Position numbers and translations under genes: made by a program. DNA of 56,344 nucleotides from Eimeria necatrix (Eukaryota; Apicomplexa; Conoidasida; Eucoccidiorida; Eimeriidae): positions 1 through 56,344 of the forward strand of contig NW_013652595.1 in assembly GCF_000499385.1 (NCBI RefSeq), read 5' to 3'. This document shows positions 1 to 11,944 of this stretch, one piece after another. Positions within the stretch are counted from its first letter, which is position 1; each line of letters opens with the position of its first letter. The notes beneath the pieces are model-generated. The model saw only the letters and a list, made by a program, of their open reading frames with translations. It was not told the origin of the DNA and ran no database searches.

Positions 1-147
1 GGACGTACATGGATGGTGCTATGCCAGAACCAGGCGTTCACTGTGTCAGCAGAGGACGTGCGGTTCATGTGTTTGGTGGAAAACCCCGAGCACTGGACCA
101 GGGTAAAGTCGACCATTCTGCATTTTTGGATGCACTTAGTGACGTAG
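1..147 (+). other. Possible 3' end of a frame entering from the left
   Basis: Frame 1 is open from the window edge for 48 codons to a TAG at 145-147. The stretch is GC-richer than most of the window, and the third codon positions in this frame are mostly G or C. The peptide has two cysteines at residues 8 and 24 around a beta-strand-like run (FTVSAEDVRFMC). I do not recognise it securely. The spacing is loosely like the start of an SRS-type antigen domain. Frame 3 is also open over the same DNA, to about position 176, so the open frames may simply reflect GC content. An open run of 48 codons is not rare by chance. Confidence 0.15.
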
Positions 148-1390
148 TATTTTGTGGTGCAGGAAGTGCGTGATTGAGCAGCGCAAAAGCAAGATACTTC
201 GTATCGAGCACTTCTTAATCTTTTCTCGACACTAAAACATGGGGCGCTTTACGTTGAGCGGCTGGCAACTGGGTTGCAGTTTGTATCGTTGGTTGGTGCG
301 GGACTGGTGTTTCTTGTGCTTTTTCCAGAGTGCCGAAGAAGCAGCAAAATTCCGGTGTAGTGACGAATGCAGGAGACACAAGACGCGCAATGTACGGCAG
401 TGTGCTCACACTGACGTGTTCGTATCCAAACAAGAATTGCAGCAGCATTGCAGTCCACCAGCACTGCAGTTGCGATTACTTCACGAGGCCACTGATTGAT
501 ATTCATGCACACGGCACGTTAAATTCTTAAGAGTGCTCACAGCTTTTTGTAGAGATTTGGGCGTATGCGAACGAGCACTGCGTCGCGCCAGCCAAGTCTG
601 ATTGCACGCCCTGTGGAACTAGTTTGTCGTGTGTGCAAGCAGTGTGCCTGCAGCTTGCCTGCTAGACAGGCTGCATTGTCGCGATGCATGTCTCTATTTT
701 CCGAAAGATGAAAGCATAGCCTGACATTTTGGCGTCGCTAGAAGGCACGTGGACGAGCAGTCTTTAGTGCAAAGGAACGCTCGGCACTGCAGTGCTGCGG
801 CTTTTTCGGGTGATGGCGTCGGCGTCATGCTCTTGTGGCCGCAGCAGGCAGCTTCACGTGTGGTGCTCGCTGCGCAGAACTGGGTGTTCTGTGATTAGCT
901 GTACGCTGCAATAGCGAAGTGGGTTCAGCGGTGGAATGCGTGGTGCTTTTCCTTTGTTCCTTCTGGATTAAGAGGGGCAACGAGGTCCAGCTTCGAAGTT
1001 TATGGGATTTTGCATCGATGTTGGCTTTTACCACGCTTCGTGCATTACGAGAACTGCTTGCATTATTGTCGAGAGTTCGTTTATCAATGGATGCTTTTCA
1101 GCCAAGAACTTTCCATGCTGGGCTTGGCTAGATTTGCATTGAAGCAGCGCGTTTGTCATTGGGCTCATTCTACGGTGAACGTGTGGAGGGCAGTCTGTTG
1201 TTTTCCTGGAGCTGTATTGTTTTCCAGGAGGTATGTAGAACCGTAGTGGCGTACTTAATTCGCATTGGCCCCTTATTTATTCTCGCTACATGCGCAGTGA
1301 TGTTGATGTTCCAACTCTTCCCCAATTCTTTCCTGTAACACAGCAGGAAAACACCAATTACAATTCCAATCATCCCAGGTTCCATAGCAT
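148..1390. other. Stretch with no supportable gene
   Basis: Only short overlapping open frames on both strands are present, the longest under 90 codons. I see no repeat, RNA gene or strong hairpin here. A short plus-strand frame at about 330-530 contains a C-x6-C motif followed by alternating hydrophobic residues, discussed in the findings. It cannot be called a gene. Confidence 0.6.
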
Positions 1391-1558
1391 TGGGTGTCAG
1401 GGCGCCCAAATGGCAAATGTAACCGTCCGCTGCATGTTGCTTTGCGACTAATGTTCGTGTGCTTCACTGATGCTGCTGAATGTAGAAAAGTAGACACTTT
1501 GACACATATCTGCATGTGTGTCTGTACTGCAAAGGAGTGCGAATTTCATCACGCTTAA
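1388..1558 (+). pseudogene. Short frame shared with the other repeat copy; doubtful coding relic
   Basis: The frame runs from just after a TAG at 1385-1387 to a TAA at 1556-1558, with no indel relative to the frame ending at 4680 in copy 2. The shared peptide core is MFV-x-FTDAAECR followed by a cysteine-rich tail ending CTAKE. Between the copies, the last 30 codons differ at 4, 3 and 10 first, second and third positions. The 20 codons upstream differ at 5, 7 and 4. The total (9/10/14) does not show clear purifying selection. It may be a decayed exon, or chance preservation of frame in a duplicated non-coding segment. Confidence 0.15.
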
Positions 1559-1804
1559 TCACTGCAAGCCGTGATGCGCGCTTGCGCTAGCCATAACCAG
1601 AAGAAAGAGTGCTCCATGGCTTGGCCAAGATGGGCCTGATGCTTTCAGCCTTCCCTATAATCCCCTCCTAGAGCATAGCTGTCACCCTTGACCACGTTTG
1701 TATCCAGGCAGCACTACTGGTGGAGAAGCTACAACATCAGCAGCGTATAACATTGATTCAGTTACTGGAGTCGGTACTTACGGAGGGAATAGTGCGTGAT
1801 GAGT
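1391..1804 (+). repeat. Dispersed direct repeat, ~410 bp, copy 1
   Basis: This segment aligns almost without gaps to 4531-4942, 3.14 kb downstream in the same orientation, at roughly 75-80% identity by eye. Shared landmarks include the ggtgtcag start, ttcatcacgctta, ctatggcttggccaag-like text and the aacatcagcagcgt block near the end. The similarity fades into unrelated sequence on both sides. There is no sign of terminal repeats or a target-site duplication. A plus-strand open frame at 1388-1558 (56 codons) is colinear with a frame in copy 2. Confidence 0.85.
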
Positions 1805-1848
1805 GTACTGCCACCTCGACTTCCCTATATTGTTTGTACTGATAGACA

Positions 1849-1899
1849 CTTTGTTTCGAAATGCTGCCGCTGTTCCAGCGGCAGCATTTCGAAACAAAG
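1849..1899. other. Perfect 24-bp inverted repeat (hairpin) with 3-nt loop
   Basis: The left arm at 1849-1872 is exactly complementary to the right arm at 1876-1899, with a TTC loop at 1873-1875. The arms contain a TTTCGAAA core and a GCTGCCGCTG loop-proximal end. A perfect 24-bp stem with so short a loop is very unlikely by chance in 56 kb. It could extrude as a cruciform or fold strongly in a transcript. No thymine run follows, so it does not look like a bacterial terminator. It could also be a foldback artefact or a recent palindromic duplication. Confidence 0.95.
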
Positions 1900-1919
1900 C
1901 AAGCTCCGTCGGAGCTTGC
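1899..1919. other. Second perfect hairpin, 9-bp stem, adjoining the first
   Basis: The stem gcaagctcc (1899-1907) pairs with ggagcttgc (1911-1919) around a 3-nt GTC loop. It begins on the last base of the 24-bp hairpin, so the two structures lie end to end. The shared loop length of three suggests, but does not prove, a common origin. Confidence 0.9.
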
Positions 1920-4249
1920 ATCCATGTATTAAACACTTGCATTGCACTGTGGATGATTGTGGTTCACCAAAACGTGAAGCAGACTTGCGGTAGCATCGAG
2001 TTATTTCCTATCTGGAAAACTATATGGATTTGACAAGATTCTAGTTGGAAAAGAAGCTGGCGTGCTGCGTCTCATTTTTTGCAATCAGGAAGAAACACAG
2101 TCCTCGGGACGCTTTTCTTTTGGCTTCTTTTTCTTGTGTCATCATTGTCTGCCCATTGTTTGATCATCCGCCGCAAAGGGGCAATGGCACTAAGCAGCTA
2201 AATTAGTTCGTGGTTCAGTAATGTTACAACCGTGCGAGACACGATATGCGCAGCGCTGGGGTTTCTGGGCCAGAAGATAACGTTGGATTGTTGGATGGCG
2301 CGGCGAAAATTAATTCTTCACTCGTATGCATTGCCGAGTACGGGGCTTTAAAGCTTTGAATGGAATGTTCAGTTATGCTGCAAGTGCGTTAGCATATCCA
2401 CAATGCCACGTGTGCGCGCGTCCTGCCAGAAGTCGGCATATGGGTAAGTGGCACTCTATTTGCCACGGAATGTTCCCAAAAATTTCGCCGTCTGCTCTGC
2501 TGGCAGATAACTCTTCAAGTGTGCCAGCTGGGCTCGTTTGATACTCACCTGTTGAGAATAACGTGCAATGCCTTGAATGCACAGAATCAAATGTGTTGCA
2601 GCTATCACAGCATCAGCTTGATTTCAACTTGGTCGAAGCAACGGCATGGATTGTTTTTGTTTGTTAGCCCAGTTACTAAACACTAGCTCCAATTCAAAAG
2701 AATTGCATTAAAATTGGTGCAGCTGCGTACAATCTGCGTGACACTTTTGTGAGTATGAGCCTGTGTGAATGACGGACAGATGGTATGTGGCTCTTCACTT
2801 GCCTTTGCCGAAGCAGTAGAAAGCTTCTCATGACAATTGTTTCTTCAAGCGTGTCCAGCTTGACGGTAGAAAGCCATGAAACAACGTTGAAAGTCCCGCG
2901 GCGGCAGGAACACACACCGTAACTTCTCTTTGAAATTTCATGCTGAAGAGCGAGGCTGATACGGAATGCACTGCAGTTCCTGGTGTGCTTCCTCAAATCT
3001 GCTTCTGTGAAATGCAGGCATCCCTATGGGAGACATGACATAGTTGCTCGACATTTGTCATCTTCTAATGTCCTTTGGATGTTCAGGAGCTACGTTCCCG
3101 TCATTTGCAGTCTGCTCTCCGATCACGACGTAGGTAGGCTAGTTGCATAGGTGTGCCCTGGACGCGCGTTGTAGAAGCGCACAACCATCCTTCATGTTGT
3201 ATTCTGACTTTGCTACGACTAAGATCCAACTCTGTAGCCGCTTCCTGTTGAAATGTTGATGACGACTGCCCTCCGTGTTCACGAGAGGGGTGCATAAGGG
3301 CTCTATCTGCATAAGAAAATAAGTTATAAAAGGCTTTATTTGCATCCGGGCACCGTTGCATAAGCGCAACACTTGGGTTTGCCGGAATAACGTTGCTGAC
3401 TTTGTAGTTAGTCCAAATATCGACATTTTCTTTGGCAGCTTGCGCCGATAGGGCAACGTAGGCGTTCGCTATTGTACGGGCGCGATGCATTTTTGGGTGT
3501 CCGTCGAGCAATTGCAAATAACAGGTTCACGAATGCTGCAGGGCTGTCGCAGTTCTGTAGCTTTAGAGCACGAGAACTGTCCGTACGTTTTGAAATGGCG
3601 TTTAGAAGGTGCATAAATAGGCGATTGATTGGTGCACAAGTAAGCCTTTGATGCAGAGGCAGCTGCCTTGTTGCGCGACGTTTCTAGTCATAATTTCACT
3701 TAATTTTTTTGTGCCAGAGATTATCATCTACTTATGCCTTTGCACCTAGCGTGTGCTTTATACACTGCAGTGATGTTCCCTGAATAATATTTTTGCGGAA
3801 CAACCTTTATACTGCCTTATGCTGCGCTTAGAGTAGTCCCTACGCTTATTGCGTGTGGACGCTTCTGGATGAGTTGATGGGAAGACGCTTTAAGTACGGC
3901 AACTTTGTGTCCTCGTGGTTTAAGCTCAGTAGCGTCTCCTTCCGCCCAGAACCCATTCTTCTTGATGTTCATCTTGGTGAATATACTGGCCGAATCTGCG
4001 GCGGCGTGCGGGCGTGTTTCTGCGGGAGATTTGCGTCGGGCAGACTCTTGCAGTTGTCAGGTGTGAAACGGCACAATCGGCGTTGTTTGTATCTGGCCGT
4101 CGTATAGCTAGTACGTTAGTCTGCGTATTCCGCGAATTACAGTGGCCCTATCGATGCACGCAGTGTAGCTGCAAACCATGCATCTTTGCAACTGGGCTGC
4201 TTCGTTTAGGCGATACAATGCCGCATCTTGTTTCTGAAACTCTCTAAAC

Positions 4250-4680
4250 TTGCCGACGTGCGCAAGCTTATGTAAAGTCGCGTATGCCAGATATTACGGA
4301 AATAAGAGACGTTCACAAAGCCGCAGAGAATGGAAGCTTAACGGTGACGTTTTTGCGTCTGAACAAACGACAACCGTGAACTGCAACGTTGTGTGCGCTA
4401 TGCTGTCAGCAAAGCCGCTGCCCAAAGCTTCAACGTTTTGCGTAAAGAAAGCCTCGTCCACTGTTCCATTGCTTCAGCAACCGGACACTCCTTCGACGAC
4501 CAAGAAGAACGTCTTGACGCTCCGCAGGACGGGGTGTCAGAGCGGCCCAGTGACAGACGCAGCTGTGCGCGACATGCTGCTTTGCGAGTAATGTTCGTGA
4601 ACTTCACGGATGCCGCTGAATGTAGAAACGTGAACGCTTCAATGCATTTTTGCATCTGTGTCTGCACTGCAAAGGAGTGA
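4250..4680 (+). pseudogene. Frame-broken region with faint SRS/SAG-like cysteine pattern
   Basis: A plus-strand frame is open at 4250-4591. It begins with TTG rather than ATG and ends at a TAA. Its residues include TTTVNC, then LPKASTFC about 20 residues later, then TVPLLQQ and KKNVLTL. That order loosely resembles the first half of a SAG/SRS domain (Pfam PF04092): Cys, a Leu-Pro-x-Val-Cys segment, then T/V-PL. A second frame ending at 4680 would continue with MFVNFTDAAEC, like the last strand. Joining them needs a frame change, and the expected cysteine before FTDAAEC is Asn here, although it is Cys in the other copy. No start, signal peptide or anchor is visible. This is a hypothesis only; it could be non-coding. 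Confidence 0.2.
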
Positions 4681-4942
4681 GCATTTCATCACGCTTAACC
4701 ACTGCGAGCCACGATATCTGCGTGCGCTAGCTATAACCAGAACCAAGAGTGCTACATGGCTTAGCCAAGGTGGGCCAGATGCTTGCAGTCTTTCCTTCAA
4801 TCTCCTTCTAAAGCTCATTTGGTGCCCTTGACCAAATTTATATCCACGCATCACTCCTGGTGGAGGAGCTTCAACATCAGCAGCGTGTAATGTTGAGTCA
4901 GTTGCTGGAGCCGGGATTTGTGAAGGGAGTGGTGTTTAATGA
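4531..4942 (+). repeat. Dispersed direct repeat, ~410 bp, copy 2
   Basis: Direct counterpart of 1391-1804. The two copies stay colinear to about 4942, where copy 2 reads aatgagtagc and copy 1 reads gatgagtgta before they diverge. The single extended, nearly gap-free match fits a segmental duplication rather than a mobile element. Confidence 0.85.
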
Positions 4943-6020
4943 GTAGCTTTTATGAGTAGAATGATGCATGCAGGGCATCCAGTTTCACAGTAATTAGCGA
5001 TCGTTTATTTGGCATTTTCAGCATCCCAGGATAGTGCGAATCAGCTTAACACACATTTGAATCACAAAAAATGTGTGCATGTACGACGCGGCCTGAAGAT
5101 ACGCGCATTTTAGCGTGGCGATGGCTTGCAAGGACTATGAGAACCCGAAGCATCACTGTTTACCAGGTATACCTTCACGACGGGATCTTTTCGTTCGATG
5201 GGAGCCAGAGCCGAGCAGAGCTCAGAAAACGACAACGCGTACGTAAGGAGGCAACAACAACAGGCTAGGTACTCTTCCGTATGCCACGCTGTAGGTGCGA
5301 TGGCTAGAAGCGGAAGCACCGAGAAAATTTTTAATCGGCGACATATTTCGATTTCGCTATTGTGCAGGTGCTTATAGCTTGAAAATCACTTTGATGCTGT
5401 CTTTTCTTGCTCTTGAGTACCGCACGTCTTTCCTGAGCCTGAGCCGGGTTCTTCGTGTAAATGACAATCTGTGCGGAATGTGAACATGTGCTTTGTATGA
5501 TCATGAAGTGCTTCTAAGCGGCATTTTGCGCATGGTGTTTTACATCGACGACAAATGTGAATTCCAAGCTATCACTAGCATGTTGGCACGACTCGTGTTT
5601 CTATTCATTCTTCCGTTCGCTTGTTGCTGAAGGCTGCCAGCAGTGTAATGTAGGTGACTCCTTAAGAAACTGTCCCCATCTGCAATTGTTCTTTGCTTAC
5701 CTGTATTCACTGAAGACCAGAAAAAATCTTCCTTCAGCTGTAAGAAATGAACTGCTTCCTCTAAATTATTCCCACTTTGAGTACAAGGCAAAGTGTATTC
5801 CAATTTTATACTAGCAAGTACGTACGAGCTAAGCAGCTGTGTGATGCGCTAACGCTATGCCATGATTCCCGTATCAACAGGAAATGCACAGTGACGCAGT
5901 GTTTTTAATCTGAAATTGTGCTTGTTTTCATAGTGCGTTCGCAGTAGGGTTTCTGAACAATAAAGCAGAGAAGCCCTCAGGTAGAATCGCGCCAGAGTAA
6001 AGCGCTACAACTGCCGCTTC
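4943..6020. other. Stretch with no supportable gene
   Basis: Short frames occur on both strands, all under 90 codons. A pair overlapping at 5540-5814 is open on both strands at once, which is typical of chance. I see no repeat or RNA gene. Confidence 0.6.
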
Positions 6021-6266
6021 TGAATTCTACACTGCTTAGTTCGTCCGTTTCTTTACATTGCACTATTGTAGGAGGCGTGGTTCCGTCGAAAGCAATTCTA
6101 GACGAAATAAGAACACCCAAAGGATCCACTGTCTAGACGGCATTAAATTCTACACTGCTTACATTGTCTGGTTCTCTACGTCGCCCTATTGTAGGATGTA
6201 CGTTTCCATCAAAAGTAATTCCAAAGGTTTTCGAAAAATTCACGGAATCCACCATCTAGAACGACT
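6021..6266 (+). repeat. Two-copy tandem duplication, 123-bp unit
   Basis: The sequence from aattctacactgctta at 6023 recurs at 6146, giving a 123-bp period. Both copies contain a tattgtagga block and an ending of the form tccac-x(2-3)-tctaga. Identity is roughly 75% by eye, so the duplication is not recent. Confidence 0.8.
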
Positions 6267-7112
6267 AGGACAAATACCAACTATAGGTCATGAAAATATG
6301 ATCTACACTTTCGTTCCTTGTTGGAGTCGTATTCGTGCAATTCGCAGCGCGTTTCCCTAGAAGCAGCAGCGCTAGCAGAAATCGCACTACCGGATATTGG
6401 TGGCCTTTGATTTTGGCTGCTTTCGTCGGATCTTCACGTATATCAAACTGCTCAAATTATGTCTGTGCTGCTGTATCGCGCAGGGCCTTGGAGAGCACAC
6501 GAAAACGTTGGACGTGGTCTCGGAGCCATGATTACTCATGCACAAGGACTGCAAATATTGCACTTTGTAGGCACTTACAGTTTTGAATTATGGAGGGGTA
6601 GTTCGTGTGCACCCTTGCAAGCTAAATCGTGCAGCCGTACTCTGCCTTTCTAGTATGCCCATGGGTATTTGACCAGTTGTCAGCGCCACGCGACAAAAGT
6701 AGTGAATCTAGGAGTTCTCGGAACGTCTAATCAAGCGAGAACAATTAACGACGAATATTTTTGTGGGCCTGCATGCGGAACAAAGCCTCAAGATTCGGGC
6801 AAAGTAATTCAGGTGCAAAAAAAGGCAAACATCTATTTCCTTATTCTTGAAGCTGATCCAAAGAGACGACTAAAAGGGTCGAGGCGACCTGGCGCGTTTT
6901 CAAAAAATGCTGCGAATGATAGATGGGGAATTAAAGGCAAAGTAATCACAAACCAGCACAAGCCTTGCAGAGTTTGCATGTGATAAGGCTGTGAGGAGTA
7001 ACCGCGAGGCACAACTAGCAATGTAGCTCAGTAGACAGCTTTCAGCCCCAAAGTTGACGTACTTCCTGGTCGGCCCATTGCTTGCACTTTTTCATTTGTA
7101 ATTGTCACATAA

Positions 7113-7133
7113 TCCTGGATTCGAAATCCAGGA
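7113..7133. other. 9-bp perfect hairpin with CGA loop
   Basis: Stem tcctggatt (7113-7121) pairs with aatccagga (7125-7133) around a 3-nt loop. The inner part looks like a tRNA T-arm (5-bp stem with a 7-nt TTCGAAA loop), but no matching acceptor, D or anticodon arms are present around it. Confidence 0.8.
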
Positions 7134-10100
7134 ATTTCCAATTTTTGTATGGGCAAGCGCTGCGCCAGGTTTGCTCTGTGATGATGACGCACACTCTTGC
7201 CTTTCAGAAGCATGCCTGAAACACCGCAGATTTCAAACTATTCGATGCACTGGTATGAATAGAGGTCAGTATCAGCTATGCTCATTATTGCGGGGTATAT
7301 TGGTGTTAGATCTTCATGACAGAGTGAGCTATTGTTTGCCAACCGTTCGATGTGTTGTGTGGGACCCTGCATGTAATGTACGCGTGCATGGTTACGCAAA
7401 TGACTTTTGCACCTCTCCTGAGTGCTAGTCGGCATAAGCGTTGTACCTAGGATTGTTTTGATGCTTATTCGGTGGAGCTTTAAAGAACGTTTATACGGGG
7501 CAATGTGCTTCATAGCAATACATCTATACACATTGTCAGGCTGCATGCGGTGTACCATGAAACTTTGTCCATCTAGATATGTGGGAAGCTACTAAACAAA
7601 GTCAGCTAAGAAGAGCCTTCATGGCGCCTCATTTTTTGCGCATCAGCAGTTCATTTATTGGTTGATTGAGCTTTCGCGGTCTGCACCGTAGCTTCCTAAT
7701 GCGTATGAAACATTCGTATTTTGCTACATATGATAGCAGCAAGTGCGGTGTAACACTTCGACAGTAGTGGTTATTTTTAACAACAATAAAGTCTTGGGCG
7801 TGTTGCTTTACAATTGCGGCAGATGACTATCTTCGGCTATTCTATGGCGTCCATTGCATACCGCAAAAGTGTATAATAGGACTTGGGTTAGCTTGCAGTG
7901 ACTCGATTGCAATGTTACATCATTTGTTATGTCACAGCTATTCTTAAAGCCGAAAATGCCTCAAATTAGGGTATGCCATGATATTGTTGATTTAGTAAGC
8001 GAGATACTTGAAGGCTTAAGCATTAAATGATAAAGGGTCGCAACTTCGGCTTGACTGCAGAAAGTGTGTGTTTGCTGCTATGCGGCGGCTTTGTTGTCGA
8101 TCCTTTGTACCGTCTGTTTTCTGTCGTCTGCGCTGCAAAATGTAAGCTGCTGATTCGCAATTAATATGGATTGAATATGGGGTTTGACGCAAGGATGTGT
8201 AATCGGCAGAACAAAAGAAAGCTTTGTTGACGGCAGAGAGTCCGTTCAGTTGTTACATACGTTCCTAGCCGTCTGGTCGCGATGTCATTAAAATGCATCT
8301 TCTGCTGGAAATCCACAACGATGTGGAATCGTTCGACTCGCGCTAAACTCTTTCTATAGCTTTCTGTAAGATGGGTCCTGCGCTAGATATTCTAGAGCTG
8401 GAGGTTCGTGAATAACGAAACCCGAGAACCAACAATCTCTGACTCTCGGAAGCTGCTCGTTTTCATACGTTCTTCAATGACACCCGAAGCACAGTGGTTG
8501 GTTTGGAGAAAACAATGAGCTTAGCATCGTTTGCCACACTTAAACACGCAAATTTCCCCCTGTTATGTTTTACGATCACGCCGCTCGAGGATAAGTGGAT
8601 ATAGGCACTTGCGAGCTGAAAAGGTTCTCAACGACGAGGCTACATTAATTATGCTCATCGTGACTCGGCTGCATTGCACTCTTGCGTGCGGAAGTGTTGG
8701 ACGCATCATTGCTTGAATTACGCGTCTATGCATTTACTTTGATCTTTAGTTCTACATGTCTGGGAAGCTTCGAACCGATTTTCCGGAAGTGTCTTCTGCG
8801 CGCCTTCGTGGAGCCCAGATGTTTGAACTTCTCATCAGCTGGGATGAAAGGCATGAGCTGTATGTTGGTGAGGCGCCTAACGACTCACTACGAATGTTTT
8901 TCTGGAAAAGAACATGCTTAGGAATATCGCGTTGCTTCACGCTGAACGTTTCATGGCACTGCAGGAATGATTTTTAGTAGGCCACTTAGTCGACTTAATA
9001 TCATTGCTTCGCGTGCATTTGGCGGCTTTATACGGGCTTGCAGCAATACTGAGTTGAACAATGTTGCTTGTGGACATGCGTGTGTAATACTACCTGATTT
9101 TTTGCAGAAAGTGTGCTGAGCAGCGGTATTTTCTGTGTATTGGTCACTTTGCAGAAGAGCCGTGGATGTGCTGCTTAATACTGAGCTATCCCACAACGGA
9201 CATATCTCCGCACTGAGGTTATTTTGGGCAAATCTACGCGCACATCACCCTGCTGCAAGCTTGTTTGTTTTGGCTGCCGCCTGTGGTTTTGCTGGGCTTC
9301 ATTCCATGGTGCACCCAGGTCATTCCAACGTGATTGCACTAGAACAATGACACCTTGCGTTGTTCATGCTTCGATCGATTCACGTGCCTTGTGTAAAATG
9401 TAACTGCTGCAAATGTCTTGCCGTATTGAATATTTGTAGAGCTCCGCGTGATCCGACATACACCCACACTCTTTTTAAAGATATTAAGTTGATATGCCTA
9501 CGATATTAACTCGTCATCGATACGTACATCGTGGCACTGTGCTATTCGCCGGATATAATAGGCTGTGAGCTCCTGATTGTAATGATAGGCATCAGATTTA
9601 TTCCTTGTTCTTTTGTGCGGCGTGCACCTTCCACTCGTGGTGATAATCACACAACTTTGAGACGGCTGAGATTTCTTCTGAAAAAAAACATGCTTTCCCT
9701 AAAGAATATTGTAGCTGCACCTTTAGTATGCTCATCCAAAGGGTACGTTTTCTTTCTGCCATTTCCGTTGCATTCAACTGAAGACACAACAACTAGAGTA
9801 CTGAAAGATGAGTTCGTTGCCTGATCAACTGCTGTGTTATATAGTTTTTGAAAAAGCATTGTAATCACATGTTTGGTCGTAACATATTGTGTAGGCAGTT
9901 ACCAAAGCATGCAAGTCTGCTGATGAATTTGTACATCTGTTTCATTCTGGTTATCAATGCATTGATTCTCTGATCAAGCTTTCCGGAGATTTGTGCTGTG
10001 CCAATCATTGCCGTTTTCCAAAGGAGACTTTCCTCACAATTCCGAATGTAGCTAAAAATGGTTTCAAAATGTTAGAATATAGGCGTGAACTGCATATCGC

Positions 10101-11409
10101 ATCTAAATGAAAATATTTTTTTGCATAGAACGTGCGCTTTTGTTGTCTATTCTGGGTAAAAGGCTGAAGGCGCTTGCGTTCTTTGTGAGAACTCTCTGTA
10201 CAGGCTGATGCGGCGCTCGTTTTGTAAAAAGTGCCGGGGCCAAGTGTACTTTGCAGTGCAATCAATCCATTCCATGTCTGGCTACATAGGCGCGCAAAAT
10301 ATTTATCAGAAAGCCTGTGCCACTGCTACCCTTTTCTGAGTGACATGGTCTCTTGAATTTTTGTTGCACCTGCCACTCTATTATATTAGTGCGCAATTCC
10401 TGGATTTGTTTATATACGATGCAAAAACACATTAATCAAATGTATGCGCTATTGCAAAAATTGTGTTACTGGGAAATGCTTCTGGTTGATCAATAGTTAA
10501 AATTTATATTCGTGGGCAAATGCATTTTTGAATACTTTTTCGGTGTATTGTATGTGGTTCGGTAGATATGAAAAGTGTTATGTGGTGGTCGAGTACAGTT
10601 CGATAACCAAAGGCCCACGATGTAGCAGAAACTCCAACACCGTTGTGCTCTGCGATTTAACCATGCTTTTGTGTCGTCGCACTTTGCGGTATCTGATAGC
10701 TTGCTGTGCGCATGAGCATCATTGAGGCCATTTCTACTAAATTTGGGAGCCTGCTCAATGTTTCAATTTAGCACTATGGCGACCAGAGACGCGATTAGAT
10801 CAAGCGGATGAGCTGGCACGTGATAGTTTCAAACACTCTTTTTTTTGTTCCAAGAAGGAAAAGTGATGGTCCTCGTGCAAAAGGATGTGATGTTGGAATC
10901 ATAGCGTGTATTTAACTCGTTCAACTAAGGTATGGCGAGGTCCTCACTGCAAGCCGAACTCAGAACATTCTCATAGTCTATTTTGTGCCTGCATCTGCCA
11001 TGGTAGCTGGCCCTTCCTATATTTGCATATGCTTGCGGAATGCAGTCCTAGGAGTGCTGCCGTTGGCAAGACTCACGATTTTATCTCTTGTTCTTTTCTC
11101 CCCAGAAAGTGGGACAAACCATCGTACTTGCTGCTAGCATAATACGTTGTTGGCGTTTTACCACGTGTATTCGTTGGCCTTGTTGTTCTTTGCCTGGAAA
11201 CACCCAGTAGGCCCAAGAATCTTGCCCACAGCAGCAAGATAACGCAATATATTACGTACGAATGACATACAATCCAGTAGCAATCATTGAAGTCTGTTTA
11301 GTTTGAAGTAGTTTCCTGAGGCTGTGGCAGATATTGCGCGCGCAAGAGTAACACGGGGACTCGCATGTTTTCTCAAAATCACATATTTGTGCAATGAATG
11401 CGTATTTCT

Positions 11410-11428
11410 ATGAACGGCGACCGTTCAT
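11410..11428. other. 8-bp perfect hairpin with CGA loop
   Basis: Stem atgaacgg (11410-11417) pairs with ccgttcat (11421-11428) around CGA. It has the same loop trinucleotide as the hairpin at 7113. An 8-bp stem is close to what chance gives in a window of this size. Confidence 0.7.
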
Positions 11429-11944
11429 TCTCGTAATTTGCTGCTCAACAATATGAATTCCTTTCAAGCTGGCAGTCATTTGAAGAATGTGCGCTCAGCT
11501 GTAGCGTAGCATCCGTGAGGGCTCAATGGCTTATTGTTCATTCTTTCGCTTCATTCTTATTGTCTGGAAACTCCGGCTATGTTTGCAAAATAAATGTGTG
11601 TATGTCCCCGCTTGCTTCTGCATTTCCCGGAATTGAACAGCATCTCTGAAGTAAAGGTGGATGCATATTCTGTACTGCAATGAATTTACGTCTATGATGC
11701 CATAATTCCTAACTTGTCTGTGCTTCACAGTACTCAATGCTGTATGAGGGACAACATAGCCTCCGCACACAGAGAGTACGGCGACCACAGACAGCGGTGT
11801 GATGCAAATAAATTGTTTGTCATAGGACAAAAGAGATCGCTCAACCAGATGAAATGCTCACGGGCTACTGGTGTCACCAAACAGTATTCGTGGAGCCAGC
11901 AGGGCAAGATAGTATATTATTCCGAAACGCATCTTCAAAGCTTT

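Larger units (their letters stand above)
1805..4249. other. Stretch with paired hairpins but no supportable gene
   Basis: Apart from the two hairpins at 1849-1919, I see only short chance-like frames. The longest is about 138 codons on the minus strand at 3101-3517; it has no recognisable motif and is within the length expected by chance. No repeats were found. Confidence 0.6.
6267..11944. other. Long stretch with two small hairpins, no supportable gene
   Basis: About 5.7 kb with only chance-length frames, the longest near 108 codons at 7102-7428. Two small perfect hairpins lie at 7113-7133 and 11410-11428. The segment at about 7560-8530 is almost free of frames over 60 codons on either strand. 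I see no repeat pair and no RNA gene. Confidence 0.6.

Noticed and set aside
3..176. Frame 3 at the left edge, ending in a hydrophobic tail as a GPI-signal-like C-terminus
   Set aside because: The tail contains acidic residues, codon third positions look random, and frame 1 is equally open.
7109..7137. T-arm-like hairpin suggesting a tRNA
   Set aside because: No complementary acceptor stem, D-arm or anticodon arm can be placed upstream at the required spacing.
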